64,000 bases of DNA from Angiostrongylus vasorum. Taxonomy: Eukaryota; Nematoda; Chromadorea; Rhabditida; Metastrongylidae. Of the stretch, positions 1 to 10,144 are shown one piece after another. A program made the translations under genes and the position numbers. Where the stretch lies: contig JADANN010000417.1 in NCBI GenBank assembly GCA_018806985.1, forward strand, positions 620,001-684,000. Direction: 5' to 3'. The notes beneath the pieces were generated by a model. The model made no database searches, was not told the origin of the DNA, and saw only the letters and a program-made list of their open reading frames with translations. How positions within the stretch are numbered: the stretch's first letter is position 1; the number at the start of each line of letters is the position of its first letter.

Positions 1-330
1 GAAAAGATCTCTGGGTTTTATTACTGCGCACCCTACGATTCGTATACGCTTCACGTTGCTGTTAGTATTCGGTGGAATCGCTGCAGTAGAAAAAGAGAAT
101 TGTTGAACAATTTTTAATGTTCCCTTGTTCATAGCACAATCTATGGGCTCAAGAATTGCTTGGAATATGTCGTAGTTGCATAGATATTACTTGCGAAAAG
201 AAGTTGGGACCAACTTGAGGAAATAAAAAGACTGGAACCATATGAATTCGTAGCATTTATGTGGTTCTATATCTAAATCTGGTATCTTTTCAATCACTTC
301 AATAGGTCCCCTTACAGTTTCATATTTTAG

Positions 331-720
331 GTTTCGTTTATTTGCGAGTACTTGCGTCAGAATGGCCCGTTTGATGGAATTCTTGGCTTCAGTCAAGGCG
401 CATCAATGGCTCACCTGCTCCTGGTGATGGAGAAACGTGGTGAAATCTCTTTAGGTTTCCGTTTTGCGATTCTGATTTCTGGATTCTTAAGTCTTTCTGC
501 AGTTCATAGTCCATATATTTCTCTTACTTGTGACGTTCCCACTCTACACATTTATGGCACGGATGATCAGATTGTGTTCTCCACGACAAGTGAGAAGTTC
601 AAATCGATGTTCAGTGACAGTATGACAATTGTACATGAAGGGGGACATTATATTCCATCGACGACAAAGTATAAACACATATTTATTGCGTTCTTAGAAA
701 GATTTGTAAATCCAAGCTAA
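331..720 (+). CDS. FSH1/OVCA2-type serine hydrolase, last exon
   Basis: C-terminal part of an alpha/beta hydrolase of the FSH1 (OVCA2-like) family, serine esterases of unknown physiological substrate. The exon opens at an acceptor (catattttag|GTT) and reads VSFICEYLRQNGPFDGIL into the nucleophile elbow GFSQGAS. It continues to the acid region YGTDDQIV and the catalytic histidine in EGGHYIP, then stops with TAA at 718-720, so Ser, Asp and His are all present. About 130 residues are visible. The family normally has a further 80-100 N-terminal residues, whose exons lie upstream of the window or unresolved in 1-330. An AATAAA follows 64 bases after the stop, and the next gene starts about 150 bases later. 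Family assignment is firm; orthology to OVCA2 is inferred. Confidence 0.85.
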   Translation, partial: VSFICEYLRQNGPFDGILGFSQGASMAHLLLVMEKRGEISLGFRFAILISGFLSLSAVHSPYISLTCDVPTLHIYGTDDQIVFSTTSEKFKSMFSDSMTIVHEGGHYIPSTTKYKHIFIAFLERFVNPS

Positions 721-783
721 CCCCGTTTCCCTAAAGATCTATGTCTGTGATATACGCTGTTCTCTTTCTCTGACTTCTGACCA

Positions 784-789
784 AATAAA
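784..789 (+). terminator. polyadenylation signal AATAAA of the hydrolase gene
   Basis: A canonical AATAAA lies 64 bases downstream of the hydrolase stop codon. It is followed by a T-rich tract and the start of the next same-strand gene. Confidence 0.6.
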
Positions 790-849
790 TCTATTCGCAG
801 GGCTCGTTTTAAATCATTGTTGTTTCCATCTATCCATATTTCGACATGC

Positions 850-915
850 TTGGTTTAGTTCCTTTTTCTTTTTCTTTGCTATATTACAGTTATTTTGTCT
901 GGCTTTAGTCTGCAG
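850..915 (+). promoter_or_regulatory. T-rich intercistronic tract and candidate spliced-leader acceptor
   Basis: Between the hydrolase polyA signal and the adaptor ATG there is a T-rich tract (about 855-890, several TTTTTC runs) and then acceptor-like sequences, the last being tctgcag at 909-915, 22 bases before the ATG at 937. In nematode operons a U-rich element about 100 bases after the upstream polyA signal precedes the trans-splice site, and this layout matches. An ATG at 923 opens a nine-codon out-of-frame upstream ORF. Trans-splicing is an inference. Confidence 0.45.
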
Positions 916-936
916 CTCTAGAAATGCTAGCTGAAA

Positions 937-2401
937 ATGGGGAACTGTATTAGCGAAGATGCACAAAAAGGCCATAAAGACTTTCTGAAGAACGTGAAAT
1001 CTGATCCCGAAAAGCAAGTGACTTCATTTCGAGTTTATCTACACAGAAGGAACAAGTTCATCCACGGTAAGGTTTCAGCAACTATTCCCAGATTTCTATT
1101 TAGCTACAGGATGTACACTCGATTCAAAGTATACGTAACCCTGTATAGGAGAGGCGGCTCAACATTGTTTTTTTCTCATTATGCGTAAGTAAAAGTATTT
1201 TTGAAGCCTGGTTGCGAGTTTCTACCGATGATGTTATACTGGAACGGTCGAAAGCGGACGTTGTAGTGTGGCCATTACAATTCCTTCGTCGTTATGGATA
1301 TACATCCGCAGGTTCTTTCCTAGTAGATATTCCTCTTTATTTTTTTGGTTATGCCGTAAGTGCAAAACTCAACATAGGTACCAATGATGAGACAACAATT
1401 TTTTTTACGTTTTTTCGTCTTCCCATAAAGGTTTTTTTTTGCGCGTGCTTGACTCGCATCTCCTCTATATGTATGGTCGTAAGACCCAAATGTGGTTGAA
1501 TTTTCTGAAGTTAGTCTCCTCGTTAGCACGGGCTTAAGCGCAACGACTCCTTTCAGCAAGGTTGACAAAAAATGTGGCGAAACAGTCTTAGTGGTTTGAA
1601 CAATTAGCTTAAGCTATTACGGCTTTGATGACGGGGCACTTTGTATGGATATACGGTTCAGCAGGAAAGACTACTATCAATAAGCTCATCAAGGGTAATG
1701 TCATCGCGAAGATAGTGCCCATGAGAACATCTTAATAACATTGATAAGAAATTTGGATGGAGAACATTCTTAATAGTGCAGACCTATGAACTGGAGGAAT
1801 GGAATGTTGTTCAGGTCCACTTAGACAGCTGAGATTATTTATGGTGTCATCACACGTATGCAGATTGTTCTATTGTTCCTAAAACTTACCAGATTTACTC
1901 TGTCCCGTTACAATCCACATTAATAATGGGCATAGAAGGCGTAATATTTCTCGTTTAAAATCTTTCTGAAGACGGTTGACAATCGGACCAGTGGTTTTCT
2001 TGTTGAATCTTTGTCATCCTACAGAAACGATGGTTCACTTTTATTCGGAGACTGTTATTGATACGGATCATCTGTTTAATCCAGCAGATTTTCAATATCT
2101 TATTCGGCGGAGTTTCTTGTCTTGATTGTCAACATAGCTTGAAATTTCGTATTTTATCTCTTGCGTGAATGTCGTGGAGTACTGGTCGAGTAGGATCTTC
2201 GTGGATTGAATTGCAGAGAGTGGTTTTTTTTTCTGCTGACAAGTCCGGTACCAATTTTTCGACCCTGGAGGTAAGAGAGGTTTGGTGAGCCTGGGGCGGG
2301 ATCGAATCAGAACCATGCTCTTGATGATAGACATCACTACCGCTTTGCTACCACCTACATGATATATTATATATAAAATACATTGCATGCATATTTATGT
2401 A

Positions 2402-2432
<31 letters not shown>

Positions 2433-5400
2433 GACTTTACTTTCTAATTAAGGTGTGTTTTTTTCGAAAGTGGTCGACGATGTCCCACAGGAGAGGGTTT
2501 ACATACATTCCAAAGCCAAAACGCTGACGCCATATTTCAAGTAAGAAAAGCCTTTTTCTCCGAATTTCGATGTACCGTTGTTCTTGGCTATTGTCACCAA
2601 GTGTTTCTTATGGTTCAAAAGTTTAGGAAATAAAAAGCCAGAACTGTTTATTTTAGCTCGTTCAATCGCGAATCCAGGATAATGCCAACACAAACCAAGC
2701 GGAAATTATGCGGCGAAACGAAAGGGCTCGTAGCACTGGCCCGATCATGGGTACGGGAGTGTCACTGAGATGTATTAATCCCATTCAAAGATATGGAAGT
2801 GAGGGTAAGTTAACCTTTCGTTTATCCCTATTAGTAATTCAGAGAGCAGTGCAAGTTTCTGGGATTTGGTAGGTGTCTTAGAATTATTAAAACCTTCAAG
2901 TTAAGCATCGGAATAAGTGTATTCAATGCTCATATAGGACAAGTTTAGTCGCTATAGTGAATAGCTCCATGGAATACAGTAGTTTAAGTCAGTTGTCAGT
3001 ACCGAGTAATTACGAGTTCGAAAAAGAATGCTGGACTTCGTCGTGTGTTTGCCACGAGGGACTTTTGTCATCGCTGCGAACTAAAATCTCAAACTTGGGT
3101 AAGGAACTGGTAACACAAGAACAAGGTAACACCAGAACAGTGGGGGCGATATGACGGTAAAAGGATGAATAAGCGAAAATAATGAGTGGGTGGTTACATT
3201 TGAGACGAGAGAGCGAGCTTACCACGAAGCAGGTGGAGTAATCTGATTACAGGTGTGAAACAGAATCCCCTGTATCACCTGTAGTCCCGTTGATCGTCGA
3301 GTAACTCAAGCGGGCACCAGTAAATCTTCCATTTTTTCCCTGTCGCGTGCAAGCGTAGCCCAGTGGATTCTGCTCGCTCTAAGGGACTCGTTGAGCATCA
3401 TATTTTTCTTCTAGGCTCCTCGTGAAGAACCCTGACCATCGGGTCGGTGGTCTTCCTGCAGTACGTTTGACATCCCGAGGGAATCCAGTCACTAACGGTT
3501 CTTGTCCATCGGTTGTCATTCATACACATGACGTGCCCGGCTCACCTTATCTTCGACTGCTTTGGCGTACAGAATGGCATCTTTGATTTTTCGATCGTTG
3601 ACGCAGGTTGGAGCTTCGGATCCCATCCTTTACTTGTGTGAAACGGGATACTACCATCGTCGTTTCGACTGCGCGTTCGATAACGCTGAGTCATCTTTCA
3701 TCCTACTTACGCAGCGACCAAGTTTCTGACGCATACGTTACGGCAAGAAGTACCCGTTGAGTCGAAAAGGTGTGCACGGAGTCGGGTATTTCTTTGTTCT
3801 CTTCACTGCATCTTCGATGTTCTTGAAAGCTTCCCAAGCCGCTCGTTTCCTTCTGCTCAGCTCTGGACCTCTGTCGTTCATTAGATTGATTTCCCGACCT
3901 AGATAGAGTATAACTGGAGCATTCGGAGGTATTCGTTCCGTTGAGCGTGAATGAGGGCATACGAAACCAATCCGTGCTTCATGAACATCGTTTTTCGTGA
4001 GATTTAGTCGAAAGACCAATCTTTCAACAGGCTTTATCAAAGTCAGCAAGCGTTCGTAGCGCTTCGCTAGTGTTTGATGTTATAAGAACGATGTCATCCG
4101 CAAAGCGAAGATGATGTAACTGCCGACTATCGATTTTTCACTGTCATATTATCCCATTCCAATGTTCGCATGACGTTCTGTAGGGTGGCGCTAAATAATT
4201 TTGGCGAGATGATATCGCCTTGCCTAACTCCTCTTTTGACGTCAATGTTGATATTGTTGTAGAATGGTGATATCTTGGTTGTGAAATTTTTGTACAACTC
4301 ACGAAGAATCTTTATGCACTGAGTAGGGAGTCTGACTATCAAGGGCTTCCAAGACTGCTTCTATCTCAATTGAATCAAAGGCCTGTAAATCAATGAAAGT
4401 GAGACAGAGCGGTCTTTTGTACTCTCGCGGTACTTCACTGAGCCTTGTTATCGTGTAGATGGGATCCATTCTACTAAATCCTTTTCGAAACCCTGCTTGC
4501 TCTGCCTCCTTGTCCAGTGCTCTGTCAGTCTTGTTTAGGATGACACGAGTGAAAAGTTTGAAGACGACAGGCAGCAAACAGATTGGGGGATAGTTGCCTA
4601 TATCGTGTATGTCACCCTTCTTGAACAATAACACGGTCTTGCTGGTCTTCCACTGAGTAAGAACCTTGCATTCAGACAGGTTACGTGTGAAGAGCCGTGC
4701 CAGTCTGTTTACGAGGAGTGGCGGAAGGTTCTTCAGGTGTTCTGGTCTTATCCTGTCCGGATCTGGTGCTGTTCGACTTTTTCACCGACGAAATGGCATG
4801 TCGGATTTTGGAAGGGAGAACCGTTGGTACAACATATCCATCCTCCTTTATTTCATATGACGAGAGGTGGACGTGGCTATCGAAGAGATCTGAGTAGTAT
4901 TCGTGAATGATTTTCTCCATTGCCTTTCTGGAAGCTGTAACTGTTCCTTCTGGGCGTCCGAGTGCAATCATCTTGGTCTTGTAATTGGCGAAGCTTCGGT
5001 GGGCTTTGCGAATGCGTTTTCCACCCTCTGCAGCTTCGACCACTACTGCTGCTCTTCTCTCTTTAAGATCTTCTTTTATCGCGTGTCTGCATTGTTTTGC
5101 AAGTTCGGACGTTAGTTCGCGGTTCCCTGCAGCTCGTACGATTCCACGCTGGCGTGTCAGCTCGAGTGTTTCTGGAGACAGACGTCTCTTGGCGACTTTC
5201 GAACTCTCAGCTTTCATGGCGCTAACGTGAAGATGTTGAATGAGCCGATCGTATTCTTCGTAGATGTTATCGACAACGGCATCTTCTCAACAGCCGACTT
5301 ATGAATTGAATAAGCCCCAGTTTACGATGGTTCTGGGACTTTGGTTTTTTTAATTTAGCGGCTTTTTCTCCTTTCTACGAAAAATAGAATCTTGCACGAA

Positions 5401-8400
5401 GGAGGTGGTGGTCTGATCCCGTGTAGAATTTTTATGATAACAGCGACGTCGGTTAGGCAAAACCTTCTATTTACTATGATGTGGTCTTTTTTCGTTATGG
5501 TACTCTCCATTGAGAGACCCCACGTCTATCGTTTAGGGTGGGGCTTCTGGAATTGCCAGTTACCACGTATGGTCTTGGTCGTCATGATAAACTCAGATAG
5601 CCGCTCACCCCTGTTTGTTCCATTCCAATCCTTGAGTCTCAATGTGACGTTTTTCAGACGTTCTTCTTGGTCCAATCTTGGCGTTTGAATCTACAATGAT
5701 GATCTTGAAGAATGTATGGTCTTCTCTGTAGAACTTCTCCAAGTCCATATAGAACGCTTGGACTTCCCCTTCGTCATAGTTTGATGTCGGCGCGTAAACG
5801 ACGAAGATTGTCAAAGCCGGTATTGATCCACATCTTTTTAATCGTAAACGTCCGATTCCGGTTGTAGACTGTTCGAATGGATCGATGTTCTTGGACAAAT
5901 CCGTGTTGACGAGAACGCCGACGCCACCAACTCCTCTACTGTCGCGTCTTCCGAGAAGCAGTTCTTCTCCGGTGTCACATATGGCGTTGAATGGGTGGCG
6001 TCGTCTCGTCTCGGCCAGGCCGATGATGTCGTACCTCATTCTTCTTGCTTGCATGAGCAAATCTTCTATCGAGGACTCGTATGCAAGTGTACATGCATTG
6101 TAGGTACAGATCGTCACCATAGTTCTTCGTGATCCAGGCAGCTGGCCCTGAGATTTTAGCAGCCTCTCCGTACCCGTCTTACCCAACGCTGCGAAATTGG
6201 GGGCTCTTTCGGGGTCAGGGAATGAGGCTCCGTTTTTTTTTGCTGTGTTTAGCATTTTTGATACCCACGTATAGCTTGCTGGGCTCTGAACGTGGGGCTG
6301 GATATACTCCGGGTAGCCTGCCAGGCCCCGCCAGAGTGGAGATGGAGCTTATTTGTTGGAGACGACTCCTAACGCCTCCCATATACTTCCCTGTCACTTG
6401 ATTGCAGGCTTTTTGGCCGAATTGACTCGTGGAATACAATTCGCACAAGCGACAACGTTCCCACACACTCATGCGTGAATACGCCTAGCAAATACAGAAA
6501 GTATGTGCCAAATCGGCGCAGCAGAAACAAGGAATCCATCCCCTGGATCCACTTGCGTCTCAGGGAAGCAAAGGTCGCTTCTGGTCCGCGATTAGCCGCC
6601 TATCCGCCACCTGGAGACGCGCCACGTAGCCTCGCGACTAACCGGCTCGAGATCCGTCATATGAGAGAGACTCTTGGAGGAAGGAGTTGTCCTATCAATG
6701 AGGGAGAAGTCTCTGCAAGGTGACAAGGTATTAAGCAGGATTAAGTGGTTATCACAAAGATACATCAACGGATATCGATGGATTCGGGCGCAGTGGGATG
6801 AATTGATCTGGCCGTAGTAACCTCTGCAGGGTACTTATAGAGAACACGAGTATTTGTGACAGTTGCTGGACTAACACAACGGCACAGACTAACAACACAT
6901 AGCCGTTAAACGAGGATTGATAGTAACTTTAATATGTCGATAATGCGGAAGTGTGAGACTTGGTTAACATAACCCCATTCTATGCAAATCGAAGATGGGT
7001 GAGCGGACACTATCAAGTGGCATAACAAAGTGATTTGGAAGATTTTTGCAATCTCTACGCGTCGACTGAAGAAAAACGGCGCTGCTATGAAGATTGACCA
7101 ATTTTGAGCTAATGTTTATACGAATGCAGATGTTCCCAGAGGAGCGTGGGTGGCGCAGTGGTCGGAGGCGCGCTGCAACACACACGTGGTATCGATCTCC
7201 GCGTCCATTGCTCGCCAAACTTTCCATCCCTTCGGGGTCGAAAAATTGGTACTAGACTTGTCTGAGAGGATAGCAGCACTAGCTACACACATCTGTAGGC
7301 CACCGCGAGTCATTGTAAAGGCCAGATATGGATTCCATCACCTCCAACGATACTTAGTGAAGTCGAATGCATGGCGCATCCCTCAGGGATTGATCAACGC
7401 TGAGAGCTTTTTTGTTTTAAAAGCTTTTAGAGCTTTCAAAATAAAGATCAAGAAGATGGAGTTTGGTGCTTCAACAATCAATGGTAATACTTTAGTGTCT
7501 GAAGGAAGTGCAAGAAATCAAGGAAGGAGATGCTGGATGGGGGAAAAAATGAAACTGGAGTAAAGATGATGAGAACAGTTCTTTCTTACAGCGAACTATT
7601 AAGCGGTTGCATAACGACCTTCTCCGAGAATTAATTTGTTCTTAGGCATTGTAAAGGACAGATATGCATTCAATTATCTCCAAACAATGCTTAATGAAGT
7701 CGAATGCATGGCGCATCCCTCAGAGATTGATCAACGCCAAGAGTTTTATCCTTTATTTTATCCAACCAGCTTCAAAGAAGTAATGAAAATGAGAGTTGAC
7801 GGAACCGTTCTGTGAAAGCGGTGCAATAGCTTGTACTGAAGGTTTATATGAATTTGATTAAGGAGTGATAAACAACTTTCATTACTTTATGAAGGGTGTT
7901 GTCTCTAGGGTTTTATGTTGGTAGTTACATGACGGTGTCTATTTCTACTTTAGACACAAGAAGGAAATCAAACAAACTGCCTCTTCATAAGTCCATCTCT
8001 AGTTCTGCTATGTATGACTTCTAAGGAAGTAGTTATGAGATTGTATTTAGTTCATATAGCTCAACACACAAAAGAAGTCTTGATGTGGAAGCGCACAGTT
8101 ACTAAGGAAGAATGAAATAGAAGGAGTGAAAGCAAAAGTACCGGTGTCATTTCGTCCTAAAAAGAGTTGCTGACGTTTAGGAGCCGGTGTGGGATTAGAA
8201 TACTTAGCCCACCCATCTGGATACAATTCGTATCATCGTGGATCAGCACAGCGGCTTCGGAATATTGTAATACCGCCTCCTCCAAGACCAAGGTTTGTTT
8301 GATTGCTAGCGATATCGGTTGGTCATGGAATCGCTCCAAGCCGATTAATTAAACGTTTGTAGAAGTGTTGGAGAAGGAGACTCACCCGGCCTTCCTCCCG

Positions 8401-9276
8401 ATAGTTTCCATCCCCATCGCCATAACACATTTGTCGACCAGCGATTAGTAGGAAGTATTGTTTCCGAAAGAACTAACCCCTCAGCGATGGACGATGTTTT
8501 ACAACGGCGCAGTTCCGGTAATAGCTTGAAGTCCTCAAATGGCGTATTCTGTGTTCCTTACGTCAACATTTCTCCACAAGAAGTGTTTAATGACGTTTCT
8601 CAGAGATCTCGTGGTGTTTCTTCATCAAGCAGTCAATGCAGTTTGCCAAACACTCCCACGCGCACTGTGTTCCCGTTGAAGTGGTAGGCTATGCATATGA
8701 TGGCTTCTCTTTCGGTTTTTCTCTAAAATCTCCCACTGTGTTTTCGAAAGAAAATATGGTCGATCTATCATTAGGGACACTGGAGCTGGTTCAACCAATG
8801 TTCTCTGCTACACAAAACCAGCCTCGCCATCTTCAATGCTTAACCATTCGAATAATTTTGATTCGACGCTACCATCCGGAAGATATGTTAACATGGTAGA
8901 AGTCAGTACAGAATATTTTTGAAGATTATCTAGATACGATGTTATTTCCAGTTTCTAGTTCTAATGTTTTCGAGCTCAAAGGCACATACAAACGCATTGC
9001 CTTGTAGTTCAGTTAAACAATAATTAAATATTTTGAATTCAGACAGGAGGTAAACCTTTGTTGGATCGCGATGCATCCAACTCTCCTCGTCCTCTTAACT
9101 ATGCCGAAGTTGGTCTTGGTTCTGAACCTGAACGGGTACCCAGCAGGTGCTCATCAGTCGGCCAACGTACTGACGCTGAGAATGGCGCAGTTAACTATAC
9201 CCTGATAGATGCGGAAAAGACAAGAGCTCTTCTAGCGGCAAATGGTGAACGTAGGCGTAACCCAACCGGGCATTAA
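937..9276 (+). CDS. FRS2/ROG-1-like PTB-domain adaptor protein
   Basis: Membrane-anchored docking protein for tyrosine-kinase signalling. Exons: 937-1066, 1207-1311, 2491-2540, 2657-2804, 2949-3098, 8485-8683, 8775-8895, 9043-9276. All junctions have GT/AG and matching phase (1,1,0,1,1,2,0), giving 378 residues. The N-terminus MGNCIS is a myristoylation/palmitoylation signal as in FRS2. Exons 1-4 encode an IRS/Dok/FRS2-type PTB domain ([11 protein letters not shown] in exon 2, [14 protein letters not shown] in exon 3, [10 protein letters not shown] helix in exon 4). The tail carries Grb2-type YxN motifs YVNI (Tyr220) and YVNM (Tyr298), plus NYAEV (Tyr321) and [14 protein letters not shown] (Tyr353). 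The domain lacks about a dozen residues after RRYGYTS where FRS2 has its FSFESGRRC strand, so a microexon may be missing (candidate 2088-2111). Intron 5 holds an antisense RTE LINE and SINE-A copies. The closest known nematode protein by architecture is C. elegans ROG-1; that link is inferred. Confidence 0.82.
1640..1960 (+). pseudogene. decayed ARF/ARL small-GTPase relic in adaptor intron 2
   Basis: One frame reads a P-loop-like [14 protein letters not shown] followed by NVIAKIVP. This lines up residue for residue with the ARF P-loop region (GKTTILYKLK, IVTTIP), except that the first P-loop glycine is lost. After a stop, a second block reads [18 protein letters not shown], a stop, then DYLWCHH, resembling ARF switch I to switch II (VETVEY, WDVGGQD, LWRHY). 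A later fragment IEGVIFLV resembles the ARF strand GLIFVVD. Several stops and frame breaks show it is not functional. It could be a processed pseudogene. The alignment is by eye and divergence is high. Confidence 0.45.
2088..2111 (+). other. candidate 24-base microexon of the adaptor
   Basis: The acceptor tttaatccagcag precedes 24 bases reading FQYLIRR in the phase needed between adaptor exons 2 and 3. This would supply part of the PTB strand that FRS2 has as FSFESGRR. The donor (gtttct) is weak, so this is only a candidate. Confidence 0.2.
2235..2360 (-). repeat. SINE-A head fragment
   Basis: On the minus strand this region has the tRNA-like head (box-B-like ATTCGATCCCG) and the CCTCCAGGGTCG, GGTACCGGACTTGT segment shared by the other SINE-A copies. 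It is diverged and lacks the body. Confidence 0.55.
2398..2433. repeat. (TA)n microsatellite
   Basis: About 36 bases of almost pure TA dinucleotide with two interruptions, in adaptor intron 2 just before exon 3. Confidence 0.9.
3330..5217 (-). pseudogene. RTE LINE reverse transcriptase and C-terminal region, frameshifted
   Basis: Five consecutive open segments in shifting frames make up a reverse transcriptase. The linker with [15 protein letters not shown] is at 5217-4681. Next come [17 protein letters not shown] and [15 protein letters not shown] with [10 protein letters not shown] (motif A) at 4634-4299, then [13 protein letters not shown] (motif B) at 4342-4127. The active-site [12 protein letters not shown] follows at about 4120-4080. 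After RLNLTK and the LYLGREINL thumb region, the tail is [17 protein letters not shown] at about 3560-3440. Catalytic aspartates are retained, but frameshifts make the ORF non-functional. Confidence 0.85.
5605..6255 (-). pseudogene. RTE LINE apurinic-type endonuclease domain
   Basis: A 216-codon open frame contains the endonuclease/exonuclease/phosphatase fold. Visible motifs are TYNACTL (metal-binding Asn), [10 protein letters not shown] (catalytic Glu), [16 protein letters not shown] (Tyr), and VDSNAKIG, where the family usually has GDFNAKIG. The rest of the domain, including the SDH catalytic histidine region, continues at about 5400-5600 in other frames after frameshifts. Its normal role is nicking target DNA to prime reverse transcription. 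Here it is part of a dead element. Confidence 0.85.
7143..7645 (+). repeat. SINE-A copy with a 225-base extra 3' tail
   Basis: The tRNA-like head GTGGCGCAGTGGTCGGAGG and box-B-like GTATCGATCTCCGCG are followed by the SINE-A body (GACTTGTCTGAGAGGATAGC, GAATGCATGGCGCATCCCTC, TGATCAACGC). It then runs into a 225-base segment ending CTTAGGCATT, found elsewhere in this window only at 55450-55697. A 137-codon open frame runs through it but is not a gene. Confidence 0.85.
7646..7770 (+). repeat. SINE-A 3' half
   Basis: Directly abuts the preceding copy. It carries the 3' body (AGATATGCATTCAATTATCT, GAATGCATGGCGCATCCCTC, GATTGATCAACGCC) and ends in a TTTATCC-rich tail. Confidence 0.8.
7771..8484. 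other. adaptor intron 5, no recognised feature
   Basis: AT-rich intronic sequence between the SINE-A copies and adaptor exon 6. No repeat seen elsewhere in the window and no exon-like frame was recognised. Confidence 0.5.
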
Positions 9277-10140
9277 GGCGCTCAGTTGCAAGGGATGCAC
9301 TGGATTTTAATGGACTTGTGCTCTAATATGCTTTGGAAACGTAAACCGGGAAGTTGGTCTTCGCATTATGTCCTGTATGGAACTTTTCTGTATCATATTG
9401 CTCCGTTTTTTGACAGTTATTTGACGGTGTTGGTGCGTTCATCTTAAGCTCAATCGATTGTTTTTCTTTGAAGATTTCATCGAGGTCTCATAATTCGCTG
9501 GACTTTACTCCATGTTTTTATAATCTTTGGGCATACATGAATAATTTGTTCGAAGAAGTCAGGAATCGAGTAGTTCGACGCCTTGTACTTTGTGTATGAT
9601 CTACATTTAACATCTGTACCTATTTCTCTGTGGGTCTTGAAGCATGCTCAATTAAACTAATTGAAAAAACATTACGGAACATGACTGGGAGCAGTAACGG
9701 ACTGAACTCCCGTATTACAAGACTTAAAGCTTCTACTTTGATGTAATGTGCTACTTGTTATTCCCAGTTGCGAAAAGCACGTCGCTAACTTGCTAGCCTG
9801 TTTATAACGCTTTCCGAAGGAGTCAGTGTGGCAATATATGGATCTGGAGCGTAAGAGCGCAAAACATTGATGCCTAACCAGGTTGCCTTTCTATCCATTC
9901 TAGTTCATTTGATTTGAAAAATAAAATAGTAAAGTACCTCTGAATGACATTAACCTGAGATAATTTATTCGTCAATCATCAGCTTTCGCTCCCATGTGTG
10001 AACAACCCGTTTTTGACAACACATGTTCTGAACTTCTCGGTTTATGACCATTATGGTAATAAACAAAGAAGAGGAGACAATATTCGTTGTTTTCGGACAA
10101 CCATATCCTTCTTATTTAGTTTTTGTTGGGTCCCCTCATA
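9277..10140. other. 3' UTR and intergenic sequence, no recognised gene
   Basis: Follows the adaptor stop codon. An AATAAA occurs near 9919, which is far for a nematode 3' UTR. No coding or repeat signature was seen. Confidence 0.45.
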
Positions 10141-10144
10141 AGTG

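Larger units (their letters stand above)
3250..6735 (-). mobile_element. RTE-clade non-LTR retrotransposon (LINE), decayed
   Basis: Nearly full-length antisense LINE inside intron 5 of the PTB adaptor. Reading 5' to 3' on the minus strand: a GC-rich 5' region (6735-6260), an APE-type endonuclease (6255 to about 5350), a linker (5217-4681), a reverse transcriptase (about 4634-3700), and a C-terminal tail ending DDQRDYR then TGA at 3277-3275. Order, RFADD motif, and the [22 protein letters not shown] tail are typical of the RTE clade. Multiple frameshifts and stops separate the domains, so it is not autonomous. Exact ends and target-site duplications could not be fixed by eye. Confidence 0.85.

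Noticed and set aside
3253..3284. Possible last adaptor exon reading VKQNPLYHL then stop
   Set aside because: It fits phase and has an acceptor, but lies inside the 3' end of the antisense RTE LINE. The true continuation with YVNI, YVNM and NYTLID motifs is at 8485-9276.
4666..5230. Plus-strand frames opposite the LINE reverse transcriptase
   Set aside because: Antisense shadows of the minus-strand RTE coding region.
7150..7563. 137-codon plus-strand open frame, nearly repeated at 55209-55610
   Set aside because: Both run through a SINE-A tRNA-like head and body; the similarity is that of a repeat copy, not a gene pair.
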